From NCBI RefSeq assembly GCF_017996735.1, contig NZ_JAGOGJ010000003.1, positions 62,001 through 126,000 on the forward strand: 64,000 nucleotides of DNA. The letters run 5' to 3'. Source of the DNA: Niveispirillum sp. Its GTDB lineage: Bacteria > Pseudomonadota > Alphaproteobacteria > Azospirillales > Azospirillaceae. The position numbers and the translations under genes were made by a program. Under the pieces are notes generated by a model. It had not been told where the DNA came from and did no database searches. It saw only the letters and a program-made list of their open reading frames with translations. Below are positions 44,705-53,143 of this stretch, in pieces. Position 1 is the stretch's first letter; each line of letters begins with the position of its first letter.

Positions 44705-45640
44705 ATGATCCGGCTGATCCCCGCCCTGCTGACCCTGCTGCTGTTCCTGGCACCGGCGCGGGCGGAGTTGTTGGACGACACGCCGCGCACCGCCGTGATG
44801 TCGGCCTTCGCGCCGGAACTGGTCACCCTGCTGGCCAATACCAAGGACAAGAAGGTGATGAGTGTGCATGGCGTGGATTTCACGCTGGGCACCCTGTCGG
44901 GCCGGCCCGTGGTCCTGGTCCTGTCAGGTGTCAGCATGGTGAATGCCGCCATGACGACGCAGATGCTGCTGGACCGGTTCAAGGTGGATGCCCTGCTGTT
45001 CAGCGGCATTGCCGGGGGCCTTGACCCCAACCTGCATATCGGTGACGTGGCCGTGCCCCGCCGCTGGGGCCAGTATCTGGAAAGCCATTTTGTGCGGGAA
45101 GGGGCCGATGGTGCGCTGAAACCCGTGCCATGGGCCAGCCTGCCCTATCCTGCCTATGGGGTGATCCAGCCCTCCAACGCCTATGTCCGGGTGCCGGGCA
45201 AGGCGGAACCGGTGCGCAAATTCTGGTTCGAAACCGATGCGGGCCTGTTCGCCCTGGCGGAGAAGGCTGTGGTGGCGGTGAAGCTGGATAAATGCGCCGC
45301 CAACAAGACCTGTCTTGAGACAAGTCCCAAGATCATCATGGGTGGGGACGGTGTCTCCGGCCCGGCCTTCATGGACAATGCCGGCTGGCGCACCTATCTG
45401 AACGGCACCATCGGGGCCAGGGTCGTGGATATGGAAAGCGCTGCCGTCGCCCTGGTCGCCGAACAGAATGGCGTGCCCTATATCATCTTCCGGTCCGTGT
45501 CCGATCTGGCCGGTGCCGACCCGGATGAAAACCGCATCCCCACCTTCATGGCGCTGGCGTCCAGCAACGCCGCCAAGCTGGTGACGGCGATGCTGGCGGC
45601 GATGAAGGCGGGCGGGGTCAGCGCGCCGCCTGCTCCATGA
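44705..45640 (+). CDS. Exported phosphorylase-superfamily nucleosidase (MTAN-like)
   Basis: A 311-residue protein with a signal peptide ([17 protein letters not shown]) and a purine nucleosidase/phosphorylase fold: [38 protein letters not shown] (ribose/phosphate loop) and [17 protein letters not shown] (Met-Glu that binds ribose in MTA/SAH nucleosidases). The predicted activity is nucleoside hydrolysis in the periplasm; the base is unknown. ATG 44705 is one of three possible in-frame starts (44669, 44690, 44705). Its last 23 bases overlap phhB on the other strand. Confidence 0.8.
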   Translation: MIRLIPALLTLLLFLAPARAELLDDTPRTAVMSAFAPELVTLLANTKDKKVMSVHGVDFTLGTLSGRPVVLVLSGVSMVNAAMTTQMLLDRFKVDALLFSGIAGGLDPNLHIGDVAVPRRWGQYLESHFVREGADGALKPVPWASLPYPAYGVIQPSNAYVRVPGKAEPVRKFWFETDAGLFALAEKAVVAVKLDKCAANKTCLETSPKIIMGGDGVSGPAFMDNAGWRTYLNGTIGARVVDMESAAVALVAEQNGVPYIIFRSVSDLAGADPDENRIPTFMALASSNAAKLVTAMLAAMKAGGVSAPPAP

Positions 45641-45929
45641 ATGTCGCCATCTCGATGTCCAGGCGGCTGAGTCCGCCGACATCGTGGGTGTTCAGTGTGA
45701 CATCGACGCGGTTATAGACATTGAACCATTCGGGATGATGGTCGATCCTGTCGGCCAGGATGGCGACGCGGGTCATGAAGCCGAACGCCTCGTTGAAATC
45801 CTTGAAACGGAAGGTTTTCACGATTGCCGCCTGATCGGCGCGCAGCGTCCAGCCGGGCAGGGTCCCCAGCGAAGCCGTCACGGCATCGGGGTCCAGTTTC
45901 GGCGGGCGGCCGGTTTGGGCTTGCGTCAT
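45618..45929 (-). CDS. phhB: Pterin-4a-carbinolamine dehydratase
   Basis: Recycles 4a-hydroxytetrahydrobiopterin, usually in support of phenylalanine hydroxylase. 103 residues with the PCD signature [19 protein letters not shown] (catalytic His pair) and [20 protein letters not shown] 45929 is preceded by AGGAGGA, a near-consensus ribosome site. No phenylalanine hydroxylase gene is in the window. Convergent overlap of 23 bp with the nucleosidase gene. Confidence 0.93.
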   Translation of the reverse strand: MTQAQTGRPPKLDPDAVTASLGTLPGWTLRADQAAIVKTFRFKDFNEAFGFMTRVAILADRIDHHPEWFNVYNRVDVTLNTHDVGGLSRLDIEMATFMEQAAR

Positions 45930-46033
45930 GTCTTCCTCCTGATCAGGATTTGCTGGCCTGTAGGTGGACCGGGGCGGGGGCGGCGTCAAGCCGCCATGAC
46001 TGCCCGGTTATTGTTTGTCCTGATTGGTATCCC

Positions 46034-46441
46034 ATGACCTCGCTGCGCCGCTTCACCACCGCCCCGACCCTGGAAGAGATGGAATCGATTGCCGCCCGCG
46101 CGGCCGAAACCATTCCCGAGGCCCTGCGCAGCCATGTGCGCAATGTCCTGATCCGGGTGGAGGATTTCCCCGACGAGGAGACGGAGCGCGAAATGGGCCT
46201 GGAAAGCCCGTTCGACCTGCTGGGTCTGTATCGTGGTGTCGGCATGCCCTGGCAGAGCGTGACGCAGCCGCGCCTGGAACCGGACCTGATTTTCCTCTAC
46301 CGCCGTCCCATCCTGGATTACTGGTGCGAGACGGGAGAGGATCTGGACCATCTGGTCCGCCATGTGCTGATCCATGAGATCGGCCATCATTTCGGTTTCA
46401 GCGACGCCGACATGGAAGCGCTGGAAGCCGACCTGGACTGA
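46034..46441 (+). CDS. Minimal zincin-type metallopeptidase
   Basis: A 135-residue protein of the Zincin_1/DUF1025 family. HEIGHHFGFSD gives HExxHxxGxxD (His114, Glu115, His118, Asp124), a metzincin-like zinc site. GLESPFDLLGLYRG and DLIFLYRRPILDYW are family landmarks. Such minimal cytosolic proteases are common but uncharacterised. ATG 46034 lies just after a divergent gap to phhB; no strong ribosome site is evident. Confidence 0.88.
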   Translation: MTSLRRFTTAPTLEEMESIAARAAETIPEALRSHVRNVLIRVEDFPDEETEREMGLESPFDLLGLYRGVGMPWQSVTQPRLEPDLIFLYRRPILDYWCETGEDLDHLVRHVLIHEIGHHFGFSDADMEALEADLD

Positions 46442-46455
46442 TGCCAGTGCTGATA

Positions 46456-46475
46456 AATTCCGACCTATCGGAATT
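46456..46475. terminator. Hairpin after the metallopeptidase gene
   Basis: AATTCCGA/TCGGAATT (46456-46463 with 46468-46475), CCTA tetraloop, 15 bases after the stop. Could be a weak terminator or an operator dyad; the 235-bp gap it lies in is AT-rich and otherwise holds only the promoter of the next gene. Confidence 0.4.
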
Positions 46476-46585
46476 GATCGGCTTCGGCGGCCTGTCCCGT
46501 GCCCATTCTGCACGGTGCGGATGGTATCCCCATGGGCCATGCGCCCGCCCGGCGGCAACCGCCTTTACCCGAGACTGATTTTAAT

Positions 46586-46615
46586 TGATCTGGTCATATG
46601 ACGTGACATATAGGT
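46586..46615 (+). promoter_or_regulatory. Possible promoter of the RHH gene
   Basis: -35 TTGATC (46586-46591) and -10 TATAGG (46610-46615), 18-bp spacer, in an AT-rich stretch 60 bp before the RHH gene. Moderate match only. Confidence 0.35.
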
Positions 46616-46676
46616 TTATGTGTCTGCATATTGATTTATGCGGGGGTCAATCAGAGATCAGAAAGGGGAGGCGTCA

Positions 46677-47042
46677 GTGCCGCCGCGTTCGAAGCGTTTC
46701 ACGGGTGAAGAACTGCCTGATGGCAGCAGCACCCTGGTTATCCGCAACGTCGTTGTTCTGGGCAAGCGCACCAGTCTGCGCATGGAGCCCGAAATGTGGG
46801 ATGCCCTGGCGGATGTCGCGTCACGTGAAGGACATAACGTCCATGACATCTGCACCCGCATCGTGGAACGCAAGCCGGCCGCCGCCTCCCTGACGGCGGC
46901 CATCCGCGTGTTCCTGGTGAATTATTACCGCCTTGCTGCGACGGATGAGGGGCATGCGCGGGCGGGACACGGGCAGGTCGGGGTCGATATCATCGCCGCC
47001 GCCCTGAACTATATCCCCACCCACGGCAGCCCTGCAGGATGA
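46677..47042 (+). CDS. Ribbon-helix-helix domain protein
   Basis: A 121-residue protein. VVLGKRTSLRMEPEMWDAL gives the strand and first helix, and GHNVHDICTRIVERK the second helix, of an RHH_4-type DNA-binding domain, followed by a helical segment (TAAIRVFLVNYYRLAATDE). Homologues are common in Rhodospirillales, often as several paralogues; targets are unknown. GTG 46677 is chosen because GGGGAGG lies 5 bases upstream. Confidence 0.8.
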   Translation: MPPRSKRFTGEELPDGSSTLVIRNVVVLGKRTSLRMEPEMWDALADVASREGHNVHDICTRIVERKPAAASLTAAIRVFLVNYYRLAATDEGHARAGHGQVGVDIIAAALNYIPTHGSPAG

Positions 47043-47081
47043 CTACTAGAAGATGAATAAATAATAGAGTAGTCGCTGGGC

Positions 47082-47582
47082 TCAGCGTCCGGCCTGCACA
47101 AAGCAGGTGCTGGTGCCGTGGGCGTAGAGCTTGCCATCGTCGCGCCCGACGACCCGCCCTTCCGCCAGGATCAGGGTGCGGCCGGCATTGATGACCTTGC
47201 CTTCCACCCGCACGATGCCGGCATCGCGCAGAATGGGGCGCAGGAAGTTGACCTTCAGGTCGACCGTGCCGTAACCCGCACCGGCCGGCAGCAGCGTATG
47301 CACGGCACAGCCCATGGCGCTGTCCAGCAGCGTGGCGGCGAAACCGCCATGGACCGTGCCCAGCGGGTTCAGCACATGGTCACCCGGTTCCCCTTGGAAG
47401 GCGACCGCGCCCTCCGTCACCTCGCCCGGCAGCAGGCTCATCCCCATTGTGGCGGCCATGCTGGGCGCTGGCAGTTTGCCCTGCGCGATCATCCGTATGA
47501 TGTCGATCCCCGGCAGCGTGGCCAGCAGGTCCATATTCAGCGGGGTGGCGTCCCAATCGTAACTGCGTGTGCGGGGGGTCAT
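47082..47582 (-). CDS. PaaI-family hotdog thioesterase
   Basis: A 166-residue hotdog-fold protein; NPLGTVHGGFAATLLDSAMG carries the HGG motif and catalytic acid region of PaaI-like acyl-CoA thioesterases, and GTVDLKVNFLRPI is the central strand. It probably hydrolyses an acyl- or aryl-CoA; no pathway neighbours narrow this down. ATG 47582. It is driven by an unusually good promoter at 47615-47642, whose start region overlaps the palindrome ACGATCGT. Confidence 0.88.
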   Translation of the reverse strand: MTPRTRSYDWDATPLNMDLLATLPGIDIIRMIAQGKLPAPSMAATMGMSLLPGEVTEGAVAFQGEPGDHVLNPLGTVHGGFAATLLDSAMGCAVHTLLPAGAGYGTVDLKVNFLRPILRDAGIVRVEGKVINAGRTLILAEGRVVGRDDGKLYAHGTSTCFVQAGR

Positions 47583-47614
47583 GGCGCTTGCCTGTGAAAA
47601 GAACGAACGATCGT

Positions 47615-47642
47615 ATTATACGCGATGGACAGGTTGGGTCAA
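47615..47642 (-). promoter_or_regulatory. Near-consensus sigma-70 promoter of the thioesterase gene
   Basis: -35 TTGACC (47642-47637), 16-bp spacer, -10 TATAAT (47620-47615) on the minus strand. The leader would be about 26 bases. ACGATCGT (47607-47614), at the start site inside GAACGAACGATCGT, looks like a TetR-type operator half. Confidence 0.75.
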
Positions 47643-47745
47643 CCATTCGCGGAACACATCGCTTCGCAGGATTGTGGAGCTTTATTCTCTAGCGTAGGGT
47701 GCGGATGCAATCATCACCGATGCCGGTTTCCGGGGCCAACGACCA

Positions 47746-49230
47746 ATGACCAATCCAGCCACGCCCGCCCGCGACCTTGATCTGCTGCGCAAGGAATTTC
47801 AGCTTCACCGCCAATGGCTTGACGGCAAGGGCGGAAGACGGGCCGAACTGGCTTTCCAGGACCTGTCGGGCCTGACCCTGAAGGGCGTGCGCCTGGCAGA
47901 GGCGAAACTGGCCGGGGCCAACCTGTCGGGATGCAACCTGGAAGGTGCCGATCTGGCGCGGGCCGATCTGTTCGGCGCCGATCTGGAGGGAGCCGAACTG
48001 ACCGGGGCCAACCTGATGGGGGCGGACCTGCGCGGCGCCAACCTGCACCGGGCCACCTTGAACGATGTCATCCTGCGCGGTGCCGATTTCCGGTCCGGCA
48101 CCCTGTCCGACAGCAGCGGCGCCACCAAGCGTGACGGCGCAGCGGTTCTGACGGAGGCGCGGCTGGAACGTGCCATCCTCTGTTCGGCCAAGCTGACGGG
48201 GTGCGACCTGACGGGGGCCGACCTGATGGATGCCGATCTGGCCGGGGCCGACCTGTCGAAATGCGTGATGCTGGGCGTTGACCTGACGGGCGCCAACCTG
48301 ATGGGTGCGCAGCTTGCCGGCACGATGGTGGACAGCGAGATGCTGTCGCGCGGCCGGCATCTGCCCGAGGGTGTCACCACCATGATCGCCTCGCCCAGCC
48401 GCCGGCGCATCCCGACCGCCGAACTGTCGGCCATGATCGATGGCCATGAACAATGGATCGAAACGGGCGGGGCCAAGGGCGCACGCCTGGACCTGGACAT
48501 GGCGGAACTGGACCCGCTGGTGCTGCATGGCCGCAACCTGGCCGGCGCCCGCCTGCGTCGCTGCAGGCTGGCTTCGGCCGACTGGTCCGACAACCGGCTG
48601 GAAATGGCCGACCTGTCCTATAGCGACCTGTCACAGTCGGTGCTGGACGGGTCCGTCCTGTCGGGCGCCACCTTGCGCCGGGCCAACCTGTCGGGGGCCC
48701 ATCTGGCCGGGGTCGACCTGACGGCGCAGACCCTGTCCGGCGGCCGCACCTGGCCTGCCAATCTGGATGGCGCCATCCTGCGCGGGGCCGACCTGACCAA
48801 TGCCGTCCTGTCCGGTGCCATCCTGCGCAAGGCCGATCTGGCCGGCGCCATCGTCACGGGTGTGAACATGCGCGGGGCCGATCTGGCGGGCGCCACGCGG
48901 AGCGGGGATGGCGATGCCAAGCAGCGCCGCCGCCTGCGCCGGTTCGTGCAGCCGCCTCTGGCCGTGGGCAGCCGCAAGGGGACGGCCCGCACCCGTAACT
49001 GGTCCTTTGGCGGGTTGGCGCTGGATGCCGACCCGGGCCATTACCAGGAAGGCGAACTGGTCACGCTGCTGGTGGCGGCACCGGGGGCCGGCGACCCGGT
49101 TCCCGTGCAGGCCCGGGTGATGGCGCTGGACGCGACCACCCGTTCCGTGTCAGTGAAATTCGAGCCGCTGACATCCGAACTGAAGAACTATCTGAACGGG
49201 TTGGTGGCGCCGCGTTACCGCCTGGGCTGA
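47746..49230 (+). CDS. Pentapeptide-repeat protein fused to a C-terminal PilZ domain
   Basis: A 494-residue protein. Residues about 40-190 and 255-385 are two blocks of A(D/N)LXX pentapeptide repeats (for example GANLSGCNLEGADLARADL), which fold as right-handed quadrilateral beta-helices. Between them is a short linker (RRRIPTAELSAMIDGHEQW). The C-terminal 95 residues look like a PilZ domain: RRRLR provides RxxxR and, after about 20 residues, RNWSFGGLAL provides (D/N)xSxxG, the cyclic-di-GMP contacts. Inferred role: a c-di-GMP-responsive scaffold. DUF599 follows 10 bp later, suggesting cotranscription. Confidence 0.85.
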   Translation: MTNPATPARDLDLLRKEFQLHRQWLDGKGGRRAELAFQDLSGLTLKGVRLAEAKLAGANLSGCNLEGADLARADLFGADLEGAELTGANLMGADLRGANLHRATLNDVILRGADFRSGTLSDSSGATKRDGAAVLTEARLERAILCSAKLTGCDLTGADLMDADLAGADLSKCVMLGVDLTGANLMGAQLAGTMVDSEMLSRGRHLPEGVTTMIASPSRRRIPTAELSAMIDGHEQWIETGGAKGARLDLDMAELDPLVLHGRNLAGARLRRCRLASADWSDNRLEMADLSYSDLSQSVLDGSVLSGATLRRANLSGAHLAGVDLTAQTLSGGRTWPANLDGAILRGADLTNAVLSGAILRKADLAGAIVTGVNMRGADLAGATRSGDGDAKQRRRLRRFVQPPLAVGSRKGTARTRNWSFGGLALDADPGHYQEGELVTLLVAAPGAGDPVPVQARVMALDATTRSVSVKFEPLTSELKNYLNGLVAPRYRLG

Positions 49231-49240
49231 GGGTGTTCCC

Positions 49241-49981
49241 ATGCCGCCGCTATTTACGTCGCTGACGCTGCTGGATGGCGCGGCGTTCGTCTGGTTCGTG
49301 CTGCTCTGGTGGGGCTATGGCTGGCTGACCGACCGGCGTCAGGGGGCGCCGACCAGCCTGAACCAGCATATGCTGCGTATCCGTATCCGCTGGATGACCA
49401 ACATGCTGTACCGGGACAACCGGGTGATGGACAGCATGCTGATGGGCCATCTGATCCACAGCGTCTCCTTCTTCGCCTCCACAACCGTGCTGGTGCTGGC
49501 GGGCCTGCTGGGCATCCTGGCCTCGTCGGAAAGCTCCTACAAGGTGGTGATGGAACTGGGCTTCACCCAGCCCACCGCAAAGCCGGTGTTCGAGGCCAAG
49601 CTGCTGCTGCTGCTGGCCATCTTCGTCTACAGCTTTTTTTCCTTCACCTGGGCCGTGCGGCAGTTCAACTACACCATCGCCCTGATCGGCGGCGCGCCGC
49701 TGGACCCGGGGGAAGAGGCGCTGACAACGGCCAAGGCGGCGGCCAAGATGATGACCCTGGCCATCACCAGCTTCAACCGCGGCCTGCGCGGCTATTACTA
49801 CGCCTTTGCCAGCCTGGGCTGGATGATCCACCCCTATGCCTTCGCCGCCCTGGTGACCCTGGTCACCTATGTGCTGTGGCGACGGCAGTTCCGTTCCGCC
49901 GCCTTTGATGCGGTCGCCCGCTATTCCGCCCATGGCATGGGCGAGCGGCCGCACGGCACCAAGGGGCAGGGCGGGATGTAG
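49241..49981 (+). CDS. DUF599 membrane protein
   Basis: A 246-residue inner-membrane protein with about four hydrophobic helices (residues roughly 10-28, 70-92, 118-136, 195-215). VWFVLLWWGYGWLTDRR at the start and RDNRVMDSMLMGHLIHSVSFFAST match DUF599. Function is unknown. ATG 49241, 10 bp after the pentapeptide/PilZ gene, so the pair is probably one operon. The 105 bp after it, up to the convergent Hsp70 gene, contains nothing recognised. Confidence 0.85.
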   Translation: MPPLFTSLTLLDGAAFVWFVLLWWGYGWLTDRRQGAPTSLNQHMLRIRIRWMTNMLYRDNRVMDSMLMGHLIHSVSFFASTTVLVLAGLLGILASSESSYKVVMELGFTQPTAKPVFEAKLLLLLAIFVYSFFSFTWAVRQFNYTIALIGGAPLDPGEEALTTAKAAAKMMTLAITSFNRGLRGYYYAFASLGWMIHPYAFAALVTLVTYVLWRRQFRSAAFDAVARYSAHGMGERPHGTKGQGGM

Positions 49982-50086
49982 TACCAGTCCGCTACGGGCG
50001 CGGATGCACCGGCCCGGCCAATGAGGGGACAGGGAATCCGCCGTGATCGGTAACGGAGCAGGGCAGGTTGGTATTGGGAAACGGGG

Positions 50087-51337
50087 TCAGGCGTAGCGCC
50101 GCCCCGCCTCGATGGTCAGGCCCAGGCCGACGGCGCCGAACTTGTCGCCTTCGACGATGCGGGCCTCCGGCAGGGCACCCGTGATGGCGCCACGCACGGC
50201 CGGCAGTAGTGTGGAACCACCGGTCAGGAAGATGGCGTCCACCTGATCGGGGCGCAGGCCGGCCTGACGCAGGCAGTCCGTGGTCATGGCGGCCAGCCTT
50301 TCCACGGGATCGGCGACGGCCGCCGCCAGACGGCCACGGGTGGACGGGGCGTCCAGGCCCTTTTCGACCAGCGACAGGTCGATATCGAAAGTGCTGGACC
50401 CCGACAGCGCGATCTTTGCCTCTTCCACCTTCATGGCCAGCGCGTGGCCCAGATGCTCTTCCAGCACCGTGACCAGCCGGCGGATCAGTTGCGGATGCTT
50501 CGCCTCCTTCACCAGCCGTTCGACATCGGTCAGGACGGCCGGGCTGTACAGGAAGTTGATCTTGGCCCAGGTAGCCAGATCCACATAAAGATGGTTCGGC
50601 GTCAGCAGCCCCGGACGCAGCAGCGGTGACCGATAGCCCAGATGCGGCATCACCGCTTCCAGGCTCAACAGCCGGTCGAAATCCGTGCCGCCGATGCGTA
50701 CGCCGTCATTGGCCAGGATGTCATCGGCCCGTTCCGTCCGGGGCGCCCGGTCGGGACCAATGCGCACGATGGAAAAGTCCGACGTGCCGCCGCCGATATC
50801 GGCGATCAGGGCGATCTGCTCGGCATTGATCTGCGCCTCATAGGCCAGCGCCGCCGCGATCGGCTCATACTGGAAGCTGACATCCTTGAAACCGCTGGCC
50901 CGCGCAATGTCGGCCAGTGCGTTTTCCGCCCGCTGGTCGGCGGCATCATCGCCATCGACAAAATGCACGGGCCGGCCATGGACGACATGGGTCAGTTCCC
51001 GGCCGCAACGGCGCTCGCCCTCTTCCTTGATATGGCGGATGACCAGGCCGATGACCTCGCGGAAGCCCACGCGGCGACGGCCCAGCAATGTCTCCTCATC
51101 GATCAGGCTGGTGCCCAGCACCGATTTGATCGACCGCATCAGGCGCCCGTCGCCCCCCGCCACATAGGCATTGATGGCGGCCCGGCCAAAGGCGGGGCGG
51201 TGGGTCTCAAAATCGAAGAAAATGGCGCTGGGCAGCGTATCATGCTCGCCCTCCAGCGACAGCATGCGTGTGCCCGCGTCATCCGCCACGCCCAGCGTGG
51301 AATTGGAGGTGCCGAAATCCAGCCCGCACGCCACCAT
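50087..51337 (-). CDS. yegD: Hsp70-family protein (YegD-like)
   Basis: A 416-residue actin-fold ATPase without the substrate-binding domain of DnaK. CGLDFGTSNSTLGVAD is phosphate loop 1, ALIADIGGGTSDFSIVRIG is phosphate loop 2, and AIFLTGGSTLLPAVR is the adenosine motif. YegD-type proteins are chaperone-like with unclear clients. ATG 51337. The true dnaK begins at 62680. Upstream of this gene is the remnant of a diguanylate cyclase on the same strand. Confidence 0.88.
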   Translation of the reverse strand: MVACGLDFGTSNSTLGVADDAGTRMLSLEGEHDTLPSAIFFDFETHRPAFGRAAINAYVAGGDGRLMRSIKSVLGTSLIDEETLLGRRRVGFREVIGLVIRHIKEEGERRCGRELTHVVHGRPVHFVDGDDAADQRAENALADIARASGFKDVSFQYEPIAAALAYEAQINAEQIALIADIGGGTSDFSIVRIGPDRAPRTERADDILANDGVRIGGTDFDRLLSLEAVMPHLGYRSPLLRPGLLTPNHLYVDLATWAKINFLYSPAVLTDVERLVKEAKHPQLIRRLVTVLEEHLGHALAMKVEEAKIALSGSSTFDIDLSLVEKGLDAPSTRGRLAAAVADPVERLAAMTTDCLRQAGLRPDQVDAIFLTGGSTLLPAVRGAITGALPEARIVEGDKFGAVGLGLTIEAGRRYA

Positions 51338-51397
51338 GATCCTGAACCCTTCAACCCGGCAAAAGGGGCCGGTTTCTAAGCTACACAGCGCCGATGG

Positions 51398-51472
51398 TCA
51401 ACCCGTGACGGTTTCAACCCGGTTGCGCCCGCCGGTCTTGGCCCGATACAGCGCCCGGTCCCGCATCGCAGA
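51398..51472 (-). pseudogene. 3'-terminal remnant of a GGDEF (diguanylate cyclase) gene
   Basis: On the minus strand the last 24 codons before the stop at 51398 read MRDRALYRAKTGGRNRVET and end VTG. This is the characteristic C-terminal end of a GGDEF domain (ADxALYRAKxxGRNRV). Immediately upstream the sequence turns AT-rich (ATGTAAAACTATATATCAG) and homology stops, with no GG(D/E)EF motif within the preceding few hundred bases. I read it as a deletion scar; the identification is from the motif only. Confidence 0.6.
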
Positions 51473-51583
51473 TGTAAAACTATATATCAGTGAACTCTTG
51501 TCATTTTGCCGACAGATGGTTTGCCGTCCGCGCAGACCCGGCTATGCTGACCCCCTCCATCCCGTTGTTCCACTCCGGTGCCC

Positions 51584-51958
51584 ATGACCCCGTTTGGTAG
51601 CCGTGTCCGTCAGCTTCGCGCCCAAAAGGGCGCCAGCCTGAAACAGATGGCGGATGAGCTGGAAATATCCTCGGCCTATCTCTCCGCCCTGGAACATGGG
51701 CACAAGGGGGTGCCATCGCCGATGCTGCTGCGCCAGATCTGCACCTATTTCGGCCTGATCTGGGATGCGGCGGAGGAGATGGAGCGGCTGGCCGCCCTGT
51801 CAGACCCGCGCGTCACCGTGGATACGGCGGGGCTGACACCCGACCATACGCTGGTGGCCAATCTTCTGGCCCGCGACATCGCGCGACTGACCCCGGCACA
51901 GCTATCGGCGCTGTTGGGGCTGCTGGACAGGGAACTGCCAGCCTTGACGCCGGTATAA
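51584..51958 (+). CDS. XRE-family helix-turn-helix regulator
   Basis: A 124-residue protein whose N-terminal 65 residues form a Cro/CI-type helix-turn-helix: RVRQLRAQKGASLKQMADEL then ISSAYLSALEHGHKGVPS. The C-terminal part is helical (DIARLTPAQLSALLGLLDREL) and may mediate dimerisation. Target unknown. ATG 51584; a GTG two codons upstream is also possible. It lies 106 bp before the Fur-family gene and next to the GGDEF remnant. Confidence 0.85.
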   Translation: MTPFGSRVRQLRAQKGASLKQMADELEISSAYLSALEHGHKGVPSPMLLRQICTYFGLIWDAAEEMERLAALSDPRVTVDTAGLTPDHTLVANLLARDIARLTPAQLSALLGLLDRELPALTPV

Positions 51959-52064
51959 CGTGGATTTATCGAATGAATACGTCCATCCCTCTCGCCTTGG
52001 CGCGCGGGATGGTCCATATGTTGGCGCATAATTCGCCATGAGAACCGGATCGGAGACGACGGAC

Positions 52065-52523
52065 ATGCCATCCCGCCTCGAACAGCTTTGCGTCCAAAAG
52101 GGCCTCAAGATGACTGAACAGCGCCGCGTCATCAGCCGCGTGCTGTCGGACAGCCAAGACCACCCGGACGTGGAGCAGGTTTACCGGCGGGCTGTGGAGA
52201 TCGATCCGCATATTTCCATCGCCACCGTCTACCGCACCATGCGCCTGTTCGAAGAGGCGAATGTCATCGAGCGGCTGGATTTCGGCGATGGCCGCGCCCG
52301 CTATGAAGAGGCGCGGGATGAGCATCACCATCACCTGATCGACGTGCAGACGGGTGAGGTGGTCGAATTCTCCAGCGAGGAACTGGAGACGATCAAGCAG
52401 AAGATCGCCGATGAGCTGGGTTACCGCCTGATCGGCCATCGGCTGGAACTCTACGGCGTGCGCAAGGACCGTCCCGTGGTGGAACGGACCTATGTGCCCG
52501 GTGGCCACGGTTCGAAGGTCTGA
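52065..52523 (+). CDS. fur: Fur-family metalloregulator (Fur/Mur type)
   Basis: A 152-residue iron- or manganese-responsive repressor. The winged helix has KMTEQRRVISRVLSDSQDHPD and IDPHISIATVYRTMRLFEEAN (recognition helix); the metal-binding dimerisation part has EEARDEHHHHLIDVQTGEVVE. The C-terminal Cys pairs of E. coli Fur are missing, as in alphaproteobacterial Fur/Mur; the metal cannot be decided from sequence. ATG 52065 is favoured (GGAG 10 bases upstream); ATG 52038 would add 9 residues. Its stop overlaps the next ATG. Confidence 0.9.
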   Translation: MPSRLEQLCVQKGLKMTEQRRVISRVLSDSQDHPDVEQVYRRAVEIDPHISIATVYRTMRLFEEANVIERLDFGDGRARYEEARDEHHHHLIDVQTGEVVEFSSEELETIKQKIADELGYRLIGHRLELYGVRKDRPVVERTYVPGGHGSKV

Positions 52524-52777
52524 TGCACATGGGACGGGACGACATTCCCAAGGAATTTCTGGGCAAACCCTGCGCAGATCATTCGGCGGCGGGGACCGGT
52601 GAGTGCTGCCGCTCCGCCGTTACCCGCGCCTATCGGGAGATGCGGTCGCGCGGGGTGCCGGATACCCATTGTCTGGATGTCGCCATGGCCGTCTATCAAT
52701 GGCACCACCCGGAAGCGGAGGCCGTATCCAGTGCGGCCATCGTCGGGTCCTGGGTATGGGGTCAGACCCGGCACTGA
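52523..52777 (+). CDS. Small Cys/His-containing hypothetical protein coupled to fur
   Basis: An 84-residue protein of unknown function whose ATG overlaps the fur stop (TGATG). It contains Cys17, Cys28, Cys29, Cys50 and a His61-His62 pair (VYQWHHPEA), a composition that could bind metal, and TRAYREMRSRGVPDTHCLDVA in the middle. Codon use is like its neighbours. No family name is recognised. Translational coupling suggests a role in metal response (inference). Confidence 0.65.
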   Translation: MHMGRDDIPKEFLGKPCADHSAAGTGECCRSAVTRAYREMRSRGVPDTHCLDVAMAVYQWHHPEAEAVSSAAIVGSWVWGQTRH

Positions 52778-52891
52778 GCCCGGATCACGCATTGGTGAAT
52801 GTCGGATCATCAGGCTGCCACCCCATCGGGGGCGGGCAATGGCGCCTTCGGCGGCCAGCATGCCGTCTGTACGGCGTCAGTCTCTTCTAAA

Positions 52892-52909
52892 CGGCCGGCC
52901 TTCCGGCCG
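52892..52909. terminator. Hairpin between the fur operon and the small-peptide operon
   Basis: CGGCCGG/CCGGCCG (52892-52898 with 52903-52909), CCTT loop, in the 166-bp convergent gap. It could end transcription in both directions; no U tract is present. Confidence 0.5.
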
Positions 52910-52943
52910 ATTCCCCCCGGCGGCTGCCGATGGGGCAGGGGCA

Positions 52944-53096
52944 TCACAGCAGCGTGTTCAGAACCATGGCGATAAAGGCGGCAACGGACAGAACCGTGGC
53001 GGCTTCGACCGCGCTGACGCCATCCTTCAGAAAAGCACCGAAGCCGGACAGGACTTCATCGGCGTCATGGGCGGCGGCGTTGATGTAAGCGGACAT
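52944..53096 (-). CDS. 50-residue acidic/hydrophobic peptide A (second of a paralogous tandem pair)
   Basis: Starts MSAYINAAAHDADEVLSGFG and ends FIAMVLNTLL. Residues 1-31 are polar and acidic (five Asp/Glu, one Lys) and residues about 32-50 are a continuous hydrophobic stretch able to span a membrane. It shares 16 of 50 residues with its neighbour, without gaps, including EAxTVL at 31-36, A39, A43, L46, N47 and L50. AAGGAGA lies 7 bases before the ATG. No leader-peptide processing motif or Cys is present, and no family is recognised. Confidence 0.75.
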   Translation of the reverse strand: MSAYINAAAHDADEVLSGFGAFLKDGVSAVEAATVLSVAAFIAMVLNTLL

Positions 53097-53143
53097 GGAA
53101 AGTCTCCTTGATCTCGAAGGGGGTCGGGGTAAACGGGGCTGGT

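Noticed and set aside
46817..46832. TCACGTGAA in the RHH gene as a sixth parS site
   Set aside because: Only 11 of 16 bases match and the outer arms are not palindromic.
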